A stretch of DNA of 42,649 nt from Candidatus Yanofskyibacteriota bacterium (GTDB taxonomy: Bacteria; Patescibacteriota; Minisyncoccia; 2-02-FULL-40-12; GWA2-44-9). Where the stretch lies: NCBI GenBank assembly GCA_016181045.1, contig JACPAB010000005.1, forward strand, positions 1 to 42,649, given 5' to 3'. The notes under the pieces are model-generated. The model had not been told where the DNA came from and did no database searches. It worked only from the letters and a program-made list of their open reading frames with translations. The position numbers were made by a program, and so were the translations under genes. Each line of letters starts with the position of its first letter. Positions within the stretch are counted from its first letter, which is position 1. Positions 31,847 through 39,455 of the stretch are shown here, piece by piece.

Positions 31847-31951
31847 ATGTTATTCCAGAATAAAAAACTTCTTCGTGTTTTTACAATAATCGTGGTTATT
31901 TTGGTCTCTTTAAGCATGGTTGCCTTTCTGCTCTTGCCCCTTCTGTATTAA
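31847..31951 (+). CDS. Possible 34-residue membrane peptide
   Basis: A short frame encodes MLFQNKKLLRVFTIIVVILV and ends SLSMVAFLLLPLLY: a basic N-terminus followed by one membrane helix. The sequence looks like a genuine small membrane protein and resembles short peptides I have seen in CPR genomes. Against it: there is no ribosome site, its ATG shares CATATG with the divergent PH gene, and it is only 35 codons. It exactly fills the space to the lepA stop. Confidence 0.4.
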   Translation: MLFQNKKLLRVFTIIVVILVSLSMVAFLLLPLLY

Positions 31952-31953
31952 TT

Positions 31954-34200
31954 CTAACGCTTCAACATCTTTAAGAAAACCTCCTGGGGCAGATTAACCT
32001 TGCCGGTTGCTTTCATTTTTTTCTTGCCTTTCTTCTGCTTTTCCAACAGCTTCATTTTTCTGGTCACGTCTCCGCCATAAAGATACCCGGTCACGTCTTT
32101 CCTCCTGGCCCTTATGGATTCTCTGGCGATGACTTTCCCGCCTATCACGGCCTGGATGGCGATTTCGAACCATTGCGGCGGCACAACTTCTTTAAGTTTC
32201 GTGACGCTTGCTCTGCCTTCGTAATATGCTTTTTCCCTCGGAATGATCTTTGAGAACGGTTCGACGATATCACCGGCAATCAATATATCGAGACGGATCA
32301 GGTCTCCCTTTCTGAACCCTGTCGGTTCGTAGCTCATGGATGCGTAGCCGGAAGATACGCTCTTGAGTTTGTCGTAAAAATCGGTGATGACTTCCGAAAG
32401 CGGCATTTCGTATTTCAAAAGAGCGGTTTCTTTTCCCAGATAGTCGGTGCCCCGGTAAACGTTCCTGAAAGCGGAGACGAGTTCCATAACATTCCCGAGA
32501 TATGAAGAGGGACACAGGATTTCCAGGTCCACTATCGGTTCGGCAATAGATTCGATCCCCGAAAAATCCGGCAGCTGGGCGGCCGACCTTATCTTTACAT
32601 CCTCTCCGTTCTTCATTGTCACCGAGTATTCGACCGAGGGCGAAGAGATTATCAACTGCAATCCGAATTCCCTTCTTAAACGCTCTGAAATTATCTCCAC
32701 ATGAAGCATACCCAAGAACCCAAGTCGAAATCCCCTACCCAAACCGACGGATGACTCCGGCTCATATACCAGCGAGGCATCGGTAAGTTTAAGTTTTCCC
32801 AAAGCATCTTTGAGCAAGTCGTAATCATCATTGCCTTCGGGAAAGAAACTGGCAAAGACCATCGGCCGTGGCTCTTTGTATCCGGCCAGCGGCACAAATG
32901 ACTCGTATTCAGTATTAAGTATTTCGTATTTAGTTATAGTATCGCCGACTTTTATTTTTCCGGGGTCCTTCAGACCGGTAGCTATGTAACCAATCCTTCC
33001 CGAAGATAAATTTTCCGAAGCAATATGACTCGGGGAGAAATAACCAACCTCCAGCGCATCAGCCGCTTCTCGTGTGGCATATGTCATTATTTTGTCTCCT
33101 CTTTTTATGGAGCCCTCAAAAACCCTGACATAAGCGATAACTCCCTTGTAAGCATCGAACGTGGAATCGAATATTAATGCTTTGACATCGGATGTCGTAG
33201 CGATATCCGATGTCGTTAATTCCGGTGCCGGGACTTCGCGGATAATTTTTTCCAGAACTTTTTCTACATTGGTCCCGTTCTTTGCCGATATTCCGATTAT
33301 TTCCTCCGTCTCAATACCAAGCAGATGCGCCAGTTCTTCTTTGACCTGTTCCGTGCGGGCATTGGGCAGGTCTATTTTATTTACAACCGGAATTATTTTA
33401 AGACGCTGATTCTGGGCTAAGTGCAGATTGGCTAAGGTCTGGGCCTGAATACCCTTAGACGCGTCCACCAACAAAATAGCCCCCTCAACGGCGGCCAGAG
33501 AACGTGAGACCTCATAAGAGAAATCCACATGTCCGGGAGTGTCAATCAAGTTAAGCACATACACTGACTCTTGCGGACTCGGAACGGACTGTAACGGAAG
33601 ATTAATAATACGTTTAATATCGGCTTCGTTTGGAGAAAAGTTAATTAATAACGCCAAGTTGTAGGGAGTACCTTTCAAGTAATGCCAAATCTGTTTTTCC
33701 TCTTTTTGGCCCATAAACGACATGGCCTTTATTTCAATGATTACTTTCTGGGCCACAAGAAAATCTGGTTGGTATGTTCCAACTTTTTCTCCGTTATATA
33801 AAACATCTAAACGTTTTTCTTTTTCAAAAGGAACGCCTCTTTTTTCAAATTCTAGCGCTAAAGCTTTTTGATACACGCTCTCTTTGTGACCTGGCCCGAC
33901 TTGCTTTCGAACCTCAAAGGCCGCACCCCTAATCTTATATGTCAAATCTTCATACAATAACTTTGTGTCCGTATTCGTCCGTTCCTTGTCCGTTATGGTC
34001 TGTGTGTAAAGCATGCGGACGGGTTGGAGCTTAATGGTTATCCCCCTCTCTCTTTCCAACTCCATCGTATCGAGATACTGCTCGTGCATTTTTCTTTTCT
34101 CGACCGTTCCGGTCAATTCCAAGAACCTGTCGGCCAGAGTCGATTTTCCATGGTCCACGTGAGCTACGATTACAAAATTTCGTATTTTAGATATATCCAT
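31954..34200 (-). CDS. lepA: Elongation factor 4 (LepA) with an inserted GxxExxY domain
   Basis: 748 residues; LepA is normally ~600. Residues 1-66 are the start of the GTPase (HVDHGKST P-loop, ERERGITIK switch I) and DTPGH (switch II) appears only at ~220. Between them lies a ~148-residue GxxExxY/PD-(D/E)XK-like domain (IRGAAFEVRKQVGPGHKESVYQ, PDFLVAQKVIIEIKA). The remainder is standard LepA, including the C-terminal domain (RRKDVTGYLYGGDVTRKMKLLEKQKKGKKKM). LepA acts on the ribosome in translation. The reading frame is open throughout. A second small in-frame insert of AATAC-type repeat lies at residues ~421-434. Confidence 0.92.
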   Translation of the reverse strand: MDISKIRNFVIVAHVDHGKSTLADRFLELTGTVEKRKMHEQYLDTMELERERGITIKLQPVRMLYTQTITDKERTNTDTKLLYEDLTYKIRGAAFEVRKQVGPGHKESVYQKALALEFEKRGVPFEKEKRLDVLYNGEKVGTYQPDFLVAQKVIIEIKAMSFMGQKEEKQIWHYLKGTPYNLALLINFSPNEADIKRIINLPLQSVPSPQESVYVLNLIDTPGHVDFSYEVSRSLAAVEGAILLVDASKGIQAQTLANLHLAQNQRLKIIPVVNKIDLPNARTEQVKEELAHLLGIETEEIIGISAKNGTNVEKVLEKIIREVPAPELTTSDIATTSDVKALIFDSTFDAYKGVIAYVRVFEGSIKRGDKIMTYATREAADALEVGYFSPSHIASENLSSGRIGYIATGLKDPGKIKVGDTITKYEILNTEYESFVPLAGYKEPRPMVFASFFPEGNDDYDLLKDALGKLKLTDASLVYEPESSVGLGRGFRLGFLGMLHVEIISERLRREFGLQLIISSPSVEYSVTMKNGEDVKIRSAAQLPDFSGIESIAEPIVDLEILCPSSYLGNVMELVSAFRNVYRGTDYLGKETALLKYEMPLSEVITDFYDKLKSVSSGYASMSYEPTGFRKGDLIRLDILIAGDIVEPFSKIIPREKAYYEGRASVTKLKEVVPPQWFEIAIQAVIGGKVIARESIRARRKDVTGYLYGGDVTRKMKLLEKQKKGKKKMKATGKVNLPQEVFLKMLKR
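32901..32939. repeat. AATAC-type short repeat inside lepA
   Basis: GTATTCAGTATTAAGTATT followed by TCGTATTTAG, a degenerate ~9-nt tandem, is read in frame as KYEILNTEYES just before LAGYKEPRPMVF. Standard LepA has only a short turn here. The same word occurs in the DUF4012 gene. Confidence 0.65.
33561..34005. mobile_element. 445-bp element with 38-nt imperfect terminal inverted repeats in lepA
   Basis: The end at 33561-33598 (ACACTGACTCTTGCGGAC...) and the inverse of 33968-34005 (ACACAGACCATAACGGAC...) match at 27 of 38 positions, including the block GGAACGGAC. Both ends are translated (TQTITDKERTNTD and LQSVPSPQES). The core encodes a GxxExxY domain: GxGxxEsvY pattern VGPGHKESVY, then PDFLV and IIEIKA as candidate nuclease strand residues. 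Relatives of the ends occur at 1513-1616. Mobility is inferred. Confidence 0.75.
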
Positions 34201-34225
34201 TTAAAAAATTAAGGGAGCGATTAAA

Positions 34226-34259
34226 TTCTACATTTCCTGCTTAAGCTTTAAATGTAGAA
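34226..34259. repeat. 34-nt palindrome, copy 1 (3' of PaaX/Cas2-like gene)
   Basis: TTCTACA...GCTTAAGC...TGTAGAA with the same spacing as copies 2 and 3. It overlaps the stop codon (34241-34243) of the PaaX-like gene and encodes its last residues STFKA. Confidence 0.85.
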
Positions 34260-34822
34260 AGATTAAACAACTTCCTCAACCTCATTTCTTCGTCAATAGC
34301 ATCGGCCAAAAATATGCTGACATTGCGATCAATTTCCAAATATTTCCTCAAAAACACTATCTCGTCAACACAGTCCCACGGACATATAAGCACACTTTTT
34401 TGTATTCTATAAAAACCGAGTGCTGTTAGTTTGGCACTAAACGCATCGCGCGCGATTTTCTTTTTGTCGGGTATGTCAAAAATAACAACCCGCCATTTTT
34501 GATCCCACTCCTTCATGGGTTGGATTACTAAGTTATCAACGTCAAACTTTCTTACTCTTTCAATCCCTTTACCCGTAATCCTGATTTTTATTCCCGAATT
34601 ATTTTCCTCAACAATTTCAACGTATTTTTTCTTTCTCAAGTACCATAGTGATTTTGCAAATTCCGAGCGTTTATACTTCAGGTCCTTTCTGTTTATATTC
34701 CCCCTCATTGCCTTGACCAAAACGTCACCACCCCTTGGACTTGATAAAGCAACAAGAACCATTCCTGTTAATCCGACAATTTTCAGAAAATTTATTATTT
34801 TGGAGCTCTTTTTATCTGGCAT
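34241..34822 (-). CDS. PaaX-like / Cas2-fold regulator-type protein bracketed by palindromes
   Basis: 193 residues. An N-terminal hydrophobic stretch (~10-28) precedes a winged-helix-like part (RSEFAKSLWYLRKKKYVEIVEENNSGIKIRITGKG), then a Cas2-like ferredoxin-fold domain (~108-178: KWRVVIFDIPDKKKIARDAFSAKLTALGFYRIQKSVLICPWDC). This matches the PaaX central/C domain, which is often mislabelled Cas2; there is no CRISPR array or other cas gene here. 34-nt palindromes flank it: copy 1 over its stop codon, copy 2 45 nt upstream of its start. It may act on those palindromes; this is inference. Confidence 0.75.
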   Translation of the reverse strand: MPDKKSSKIINFLKIVGLTGMVLVALSSPRGGDVLVKAMRGNINRKDLKYKRSEFAKSLWYLRKKKYVEIVEENNSGIKIRITGKGIERVRKFDVDNLVIQPMKEWDQKWRVVIFDIPDKKKIARDAFSAKLTALGFYRIQKSVLICPWDCVDEIVFLRKYLEIDRNVSIFLADAIDEEMRLRKLFNLSTFKA

Positions 34823-34867
34823 CTTGAATTTTTATTGAATTGCTAAAACTTATCACGAAAATCAATA

Positions 34868-34901
34868 TTCTACAAATCATGCTTAAGCTGAAAGTGTAGA
34901 A
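34868..34901. repeat. 34-nt palindrome, copy 2 (5' of PaaX/Cas2-like gene)
   Basis: TTCTACA...GCTTAAGC...TGTAGAA, same length and registration as copy 1; intergenic, 45 nt upstream of the PaaX-like start and 22 nt from the murJ stop. Confidence 0.85.
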
Positions 34902-34923
34902 AGAGTTATTTTGCCGAAATTTG

Positions 34924-36480
34924 TCAACTAACCCTGAAGGGGGCGAGTGGGCGGGAAACAAGCCAAAAAGTCAAAGCGCCGATGAGCGAAAAGGTGAGAA
35001 CCTGAAGAATGCTTCCGGCAAGGTCGGCGCCAAAATCAATAAATACATCGGCGAGGGTCAGGACCAGAACCATAATTACGGAAGCATAGACAATTTTTAA
35101 AAAATTAACGGCCAAACGGGACAAAGAAAATCCGGCCATTCTTCTTTTTAGGAACACCAACAGTATCAGGCAGTTAAGTACTCCCATGGAAGCATAGGAC
35201 AGAGGGAGAGCCAGCACTCCCCATCCGCCGATAAGCCGGAACGCCAAAAATATACTGACGCCAACAGATATGACACCGGCCAGAACCGGAATTCTCGTGT
35301 TTTGCATGGCATAAAAAGACCTGGCCAGAATCGGAATAATACTCTGGGCAAACACTCCGAGAATAAAGAATCCTAAAATGTCGGCGGTCAAACCCACGTC
35401 TTTGGGACCGAACAGTCCGGAACCAAGCAATATCCTGACCACGTCTTCCCTTAAATAGGCGAATAGAAAAGACATGGGCACGATCAACAGCAAGATGTTG
35501 TTGAGTGTTCTGGATATCCTCGCGGAAAAGACCTTGCCGTCCGACAAGGCCTCCCGGGACATTGTCGGAAACGTGGCCACCGCCACTGATATTCCGACCA
35601 GAGCGATGGGGACGAACTGAAGATTGAAAGCGAAGTTCAATGAGGCCACCGCGCCGATGCCAAGTGTTGTCGCAAGCGCGTTGAGAACGACCCAATTCAC
35701 CTGCGCCGCCGCCAGGCCGAACGACCTGGGCAGTATTAATTTTAATATCCTTCTTGTTCCTTCTTCTTTATAATCGAAAACCTTGACCCAGCGGAATCCG
35801 GTCTTTAACAAAGCCGGAAACTGGACCGCCAAGTGAAGCAGCGCCCCGAGAACGACGCCCTCAGCCAAACCCAACGGACCGAATATCGGTTCCAGAAAAA
35901 CGGCTCCGATTATAATGCCAAGGTTGTAGGCCAAAGGCGCCGCAGCAAACGCTAAAAAACGGTTGGAGGCCTGCAAAACCGAACCGGCTACAGTGCTAAC
36001 CGCGAACACTAAAGGACTGGCAAGCATTACTCTTGTAAAAAGTGTCGCCATATAGCTTTTCCCTTCATCAAATCCAGGAGCGACAATATCTATAAGCCAG
36101 GGCGTCAGAACAAACAATACAGCAATTCCGACAAACAACACCGCCAAAAGAAGGTTCAAAAAATTGCTCGCTAATTTCCAGGCGTCTTCTTTGCCCATCT
36201 TTGTTTCGTATTCGATGAACAATGGTATGAATGCGGTCGAGATGGCTCCTATGGCAAGGAGATTGAACAAAAGATCCGGTATTTGGAACGATGTGTAGTA
36301 AACATCAAGAATATCGGAGGCGCCGAAATGTGAGGCCAATACCCTGTCCCTGACCAGGCCCATCAAGCGGGAGGCCAAATTAAAAAAGGCCAGCAACGCG
36401 CTCGCCCGCCAAAGTTTTCCAACAGAAAATTTAGGCGGGCTCGCCCCAAGAAGCGTCTCGGATTGTCGGCTTAGATTCAT
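34924..36480 (-). CDS. murJ: Lipid II flippase MurJ (MviN family)
   Basis: 518 residues with 13-14 membrane helices. MviN landmarks: FFNLASRLMGLVRDRVLASHFGASDILDVYYTSFQIPDLLFNLLAIGAISTAFIPLF near the N-terminus and FYAMQNTRIPVLAGVISVGVSI later. It flips the lipid-linked peptidoglycan precursor. The first ~22 residues (SPPKFSVGKLW) are encoded partly by AAATTTAGGCGGG, a word that recurs twice in the region upstream of the gene. Confidence 0.93.
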   Translation of the reverse strand: MNLSRQSETLLGASPPKFSVGKLWRASALLAFFNLASRLMGLVRDRVLASHFGASDILDVYYTSFQIPDLLFNLLAIGAISTAFIPLFIEYETKMGKEDAWKLASNFLNLLLAVLFVGIAVLFVLTPWLIDIVAPGFDEGKSYMATLFTRVMLASPLVFAVSTVAGSVLQASNRFLAFAAAPLAYNLGIIIGAVFLEPIFGPLGLAEGVVLGALLHLAVQFPALLKTGFRWVKVFDYKEEGTRRILKLILPRSFGLAAAQVNWVVLNALATTLGIGAVASLNFAFNLQFVPIALVGISVAVATFPTMSREALSDGKVFSARISRTLNNILLLIVPMSFLFAYLREDVVRILLGSGLFGPKDVGLTADILGFFILGVFAQSIIPILARSFYAMQNTRIPVLAGVISVGVSIFLAFRLIGGWGVLALPLSYASMGVLNCLILLVFLKRRMAGFSLSRLAVNFLKIVYASVIMVLVLTLADVFIDFGADLAGSILQVLTFSLIGALTFWLVSRPLAPFRVS

Positions 36481-36545
36481 CGTGGACTTAATGAATTTAT
36501 ATCACGATTTCCTGTTTTAAGTAACCGCTCCGGACCCAGCCATAA

Positions 36546-36569
36546 AACGGCTCACCCGGGTGAGCCGTT
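36546..36569 (-). terminator. Terminator-like perfect palindrome between DUF4012 gene and murJ
   Basis: 24-bp perfect palindrome AACGGCTCACCC/GGGTGAGCCGTT, followed on the minus strand by TTTT. Placed after the DUF4012 gene and before murJ. Confidence 0.7.
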
Positions 36570-36624
36570 GGCAAAAACAAAGCTCCTTCCTGTTTGAGAC
36601 CATTTGCCTCCGAGGGTAACATAG

Positions 36625-36758
36625 TACTCAAATTAGTTGAGAATTTGCTTATAAAATAAATTTTAGCCGGAAAACCCGCCTAAGTTTTATAAAGTAAAAT
36701 TTAGGCGGGGCAAACGGATGCTAAGATTTATTAAGCAAATTGAGACCTAATTTGAGTA
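36625..36758. mobile_element. 134-bp nested inverted-repeat element, MITE-like
   Basis: 27-nt arms (36625-36651 and 36732-36758) match at 23 of 27 positions: TACTCAAATTAG at the tip and AATTTGCTTA inside. A second inverted pair (CCCGCCTAAGTTTTA / TAAAATTTAGGCGGG) is nested within. If the outer TA is a target duplication the ends are CTCAAATTAG, as in elements using TA sites. There is no gene. The remainder of 36481-36829 holds only the terminator palindrome and AT-rich sequence. Confidence 0.55.
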
Positions 36759-36829
36759 TTTTTTGAGTATTTGTCCGAAGGAGACCGAAGGCGCAGGCAA
36801 CAGGTCGAAAATGGGGAGGGGATTTGGTT

Positions 36830-39376
36830 TTACCTGAAAATCACCTTGATAGGCAAATCCCGGTCAAGCTTGCCGTTAAATGTATATCTTCCATTGCCTT
36901 TCCTTAACTCCACGGAGGATTGGCCTATTTCCGCGGCGCCGGAGATAAGATTCAAGGTAAATTTATTGAATTCCAGTCCCGGCTGTCTTTGCACATAGAA
37001 CTCGTGCTCCTTTCCGGCCGCTTTGCCGAGCACCCGGTATTCAAGTTCTACCGCTTTTGTTTCTCCCGGATTCAAGAGCATCCAGAATCCGTATTCCCTT
37101 TTCCCGGCTTCTTCGTATGTGGTCACGCCGGTTTCGCTGTCGTAGTTGCTCTTTTCTTCGAACCTGACCAGGTCCTCGTCGCGTTTGAAATCGGTTTTGG
37201 GGTAATCAAGAAGCGGTTGAAAATTGGGTTTTGAATTTCCGGAAATTCCGAGAAATTGGGCATTATCCGGGACAAGTATCCTTACATATGCGGGATTCTG
37301 CTTGTTGAAAAACCCGAATTTCGTTCCCCCGCCATTGTGTGTTCTGGTTAAGACCACCCGGTGGCGGATATCATCCCCCTCGAATATCGAATCGACTTTT
37401 AGTTCCGAATCGATGACCGTATCGGTCTTGGAGCCCTTTACATTTGTAAGAGTTACCATAAGGTAGTCACCGTTGGTCTGGTTAACCTGTCCAGAAAAAC
37501 CTTTCGTAACGGAGAAGTCCTGCAATTTAAGGTCGCGGAAATACATCAGGATACCCTTTCCATCCAAGCTCGACACCAGAATGTTGAATATTTCCATCCA
37601 GGTGTCCGAATCGGCCGAATATATTTTTTCCAGCATCAACGGCGCCAGGTCAACGAGTATCTTCTTGGGCTGGTTCCTGTCGGCCTTGTATTCGACCTCT
37701 TCCTGAATGGCTTGAGAGAAATTTTCCGAATTCAAGGTCACGCCGTATTTATCCATTCTTATCGGTCCGGTTATCTCCAGTATCTTTGAGACGATCTGGG
37801 GACTGAAGGTTATCACCCCGTCCACGTCCTCCCCGGACTCTTTCTTGTAAAATTCCGACATCTTCCTGGCCGATACCGGAAAGTCCACAAACCAATTCGC
37901 GTCCCTCATGCCCCAATTCGGGGTAATGTGTTGCAGTTGAAGCGGAGGCACATAAAGTTCTTTCAGCTGTCCGTCAAGATTATAGACATCATCAACCCGG
38001 AAGTCCTGGAGACGCCCGTCTTTGAAAACAACTACTCCATAGCTGCCGGGAAATCCGCCCGTCGGCCTTAGTTCGGCGGGGTTTTGGAACAAGAGAAGAT
38101 ATTTCCTGGTTCCGGCGGTTCCGATAAAGTCCTCGAGGAACTTGGAATAGTCCGCCGCGTCGGTTATCATTTGTTCGAACTCGGGGAGTTTTGAATTGAA
38201 TTCCTCGAAACTCGCCCGCTTGTCTTCCGGAAGAGAGCCGGCATCCACGTCTTCCAGCAGCTCCCCGGCTTCTTTGATGTTCTTCTGGGAAAGCGTCAGG
38301 GCCTGCCTCAAGTTCTTCGATATTCCGCCGGCGGAAACGTTCGAGCCGGCCGGATTAAAAATACCCCCGGTTTTGGCCAGCTCCGCCATCGCCTGCGACA
38401 TCGCCTGTCCGGCATCGGCCATCAATTTCCCGGCCTCAACCAATTTCTTTGCCGATCTTAGTTTAGCGCCGCCGGGCAAGTCGGCTATCAAAGAGCTCAT
38501 GGTTGCTCCCATGAAATTCAGATTATCACCCGCTTCGGCAAAGTCGGAATAGGCCTGGGAGAAATTTGTGGAAGCGGCATCAAAATCAAGATTCTTGATA
38601 TTCTCTCCGGCGCTCTCGAGGTTCGCCACCGCCGAGTTTCCGTTGAGAACAATTTCATTCTTCATCGAAAACCCGTATTCAGTCAAAAGCCCCATGAATA
38701 TCAATAATAGACCGGTGAGAATAACTTTTTTTGAAGATAACTTTACTGAAGGAACCTTTCTACAAACCCTACTTAAGCTGGAGATGTAGAATGAAGGTAA
38801 AATAATTTTTGGTATCTGTATTCTCGGTTTTGAATGTATCGGCCTGACCTCCGGTTCCATAACTTTGATCTTTTCATTTTGATTTTTTAATTTCTGGTGC
38901 CACCAATCTGTAAATTCAATCCTCTTCGGCTCACCCATCGAGATACCGCTGTCAGCTGGCGAAAATTTTTCATTTATCTGCCTAAGCGCGGCCTCGTAAT
39001 TTTCGGCGGGTTCTTCGTGTTTAGCCACCACCTCGGCGCCAACGGCTGCCAACTCTACCGTCGGATTCAAGTCCTCGTTAAGATATCGCTCCAACTCTTC
39101 TTTGGGGTCAGTATTGTGTATTACGTATTTAGTATTTAGTATTTCTGATTTATCGATAACGGATTTCGGTTTTTTATACTTAATACTTGATACTTGATTC
39201 TTAATATTATTTCTCAATGACGGCTGGCCGGATTTTCCTATCCTCAACTTCCTACCCAGGTTCAAAACCGCCTCAACATTCGAAAGTTTTTCAAAATTAA
39301 TTTCCCCGTTCTCGTTGACGGGTTTGATGTCGAATATAGCTGATATGACCTGATATTTAGTTCTAGGCATCTCCAT
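36830..39376 (-). CDS. DUF4012 surface protein
   Basis: 848 residues: a charged cytoplasmic N-part (1-215), one membrane helix (~217-235, KKVILTGLLLIFMGLLTEYGF), a helical outer region (~240-385) and the DUF4012 domain (~390-620, with RKYLLLFQNPAELRPTGGFPGSYGVVVFKDGRLQDFRVDDVYNLDG), then beta-rich sequence to the end. DUF4012 genes often lie in exopolysaccharide loci, as here beside glycosyltransferases. The cytoplasmic part carries three translated repeats: AATAC-type words (residues 57-68 and 77-89) and the 34-nt palindrome (196-207) right before the membrane helix. Confidence 0.85.
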   Translation of the reverse strand: MEMPRTKYQVISAIFDIKPVNENGEINFEKLSNVEAVLNLGRKLRIGKSGQPSLRNNIKNQVSSIKYKKPKSVIDKSEILNTKYVIHNTDPKEELERYLNEDLNPTVELAAVGAEVVAKHEEPAENYEAALRQINEKFSPADSGISMGEPKRIEFTDWWHQKLKNQNEKIKVMEPEVRPIHSKPRIQIPKIILPSFYISSLSRVCRKVPSVKLSSKKVILTGLLLIFMGLLTEYGFSMKNEIVLNGNSAVANLESAGENIKNLDFDAASTNFSQAYSDFAEAGDNLNFMGATMSSLIADLPGGAKLRSAKKLVEAGKLMADAGQAMSQAMAELAKTGGIFNPAGSNVSAGGISKNLRQALTLSQKNIKEAGELLEDVDAGSLPEDKRASFEEFNSKLPEFEQMITDAADYSKFLEDFIGTAGTRKYLLLFQNPAELRPTGGFPGSYGVVVFKDGRLQDFRVDDVYNLDGQLKELYVPPLQLQHITPNWGMRDANWFVDFPVSARKMSEFYKKESGEDVDGVITFSPQIVSKILEITGPIRMDKYGVTLNSENFSQAIQEEVEYKADRNQPKKILVDLAPLMLEKIYSADSDTWMEIFNILVSSLDGKGILMYFRDLKLQDFSVTKGFSGQVNQTNGDYLMVTLTNVKGSKTDTVIDSELKVDSIFEGDDIRHRVVLTRTHNGGGTKFGFFNKQNPAYVRILVPDNAQFLGISGNSKPNFQPLLDYPKTDFKRDEDLVRFEEKSNYDSETGVTTYEEAGKREYGFWMLLNPGETKAVELEYRVLGKAAGKEHEFYVQRQPGLEFNKFTLNLISGAAEIGQSSVELRKGNGRYTFNGKLDRDLPIKVIFR
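38758..38791. repeat. 34-nt palindrome, copy 3 (inside DUF4012 gene)
   Basis: TTCTACA...ACTTAAGC...TGTAGAA, aligned without gaps to copies 1 and 2. It is read in frame as FYISSLSRVCRK, directly before the membrane helix. Confidence 0.85.
39110..39208. repeat. AATAC/AAGTATC-type short repeats inside DUF4012 gene
   Basis: Two patches: 39110-39147 (AGTATT-type words, read as SEILNTKYVIHNT) and 39173-39208 (TATACTTAATACTTGATACT, read as NQVSSIKYKK). The first is close to the lepA patch at 32901-32939. Confidence 0.65.
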
Positions 39377-39455
39377 GTATTATAGTATGGATTGCCTATT
39401 GTATGTTGTGGACTAATCAAGAAAATCTATTATTAAACCCTCATAAAGAATCATA

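Noticed and set aside
34241-34822. Calling the PaaX-like protein a CRISPR Cas2
   Set aside because: It carries an extra N-terminal winged-helix part, and there is no cas1, other cas gene or repeat-spacer array in the window.
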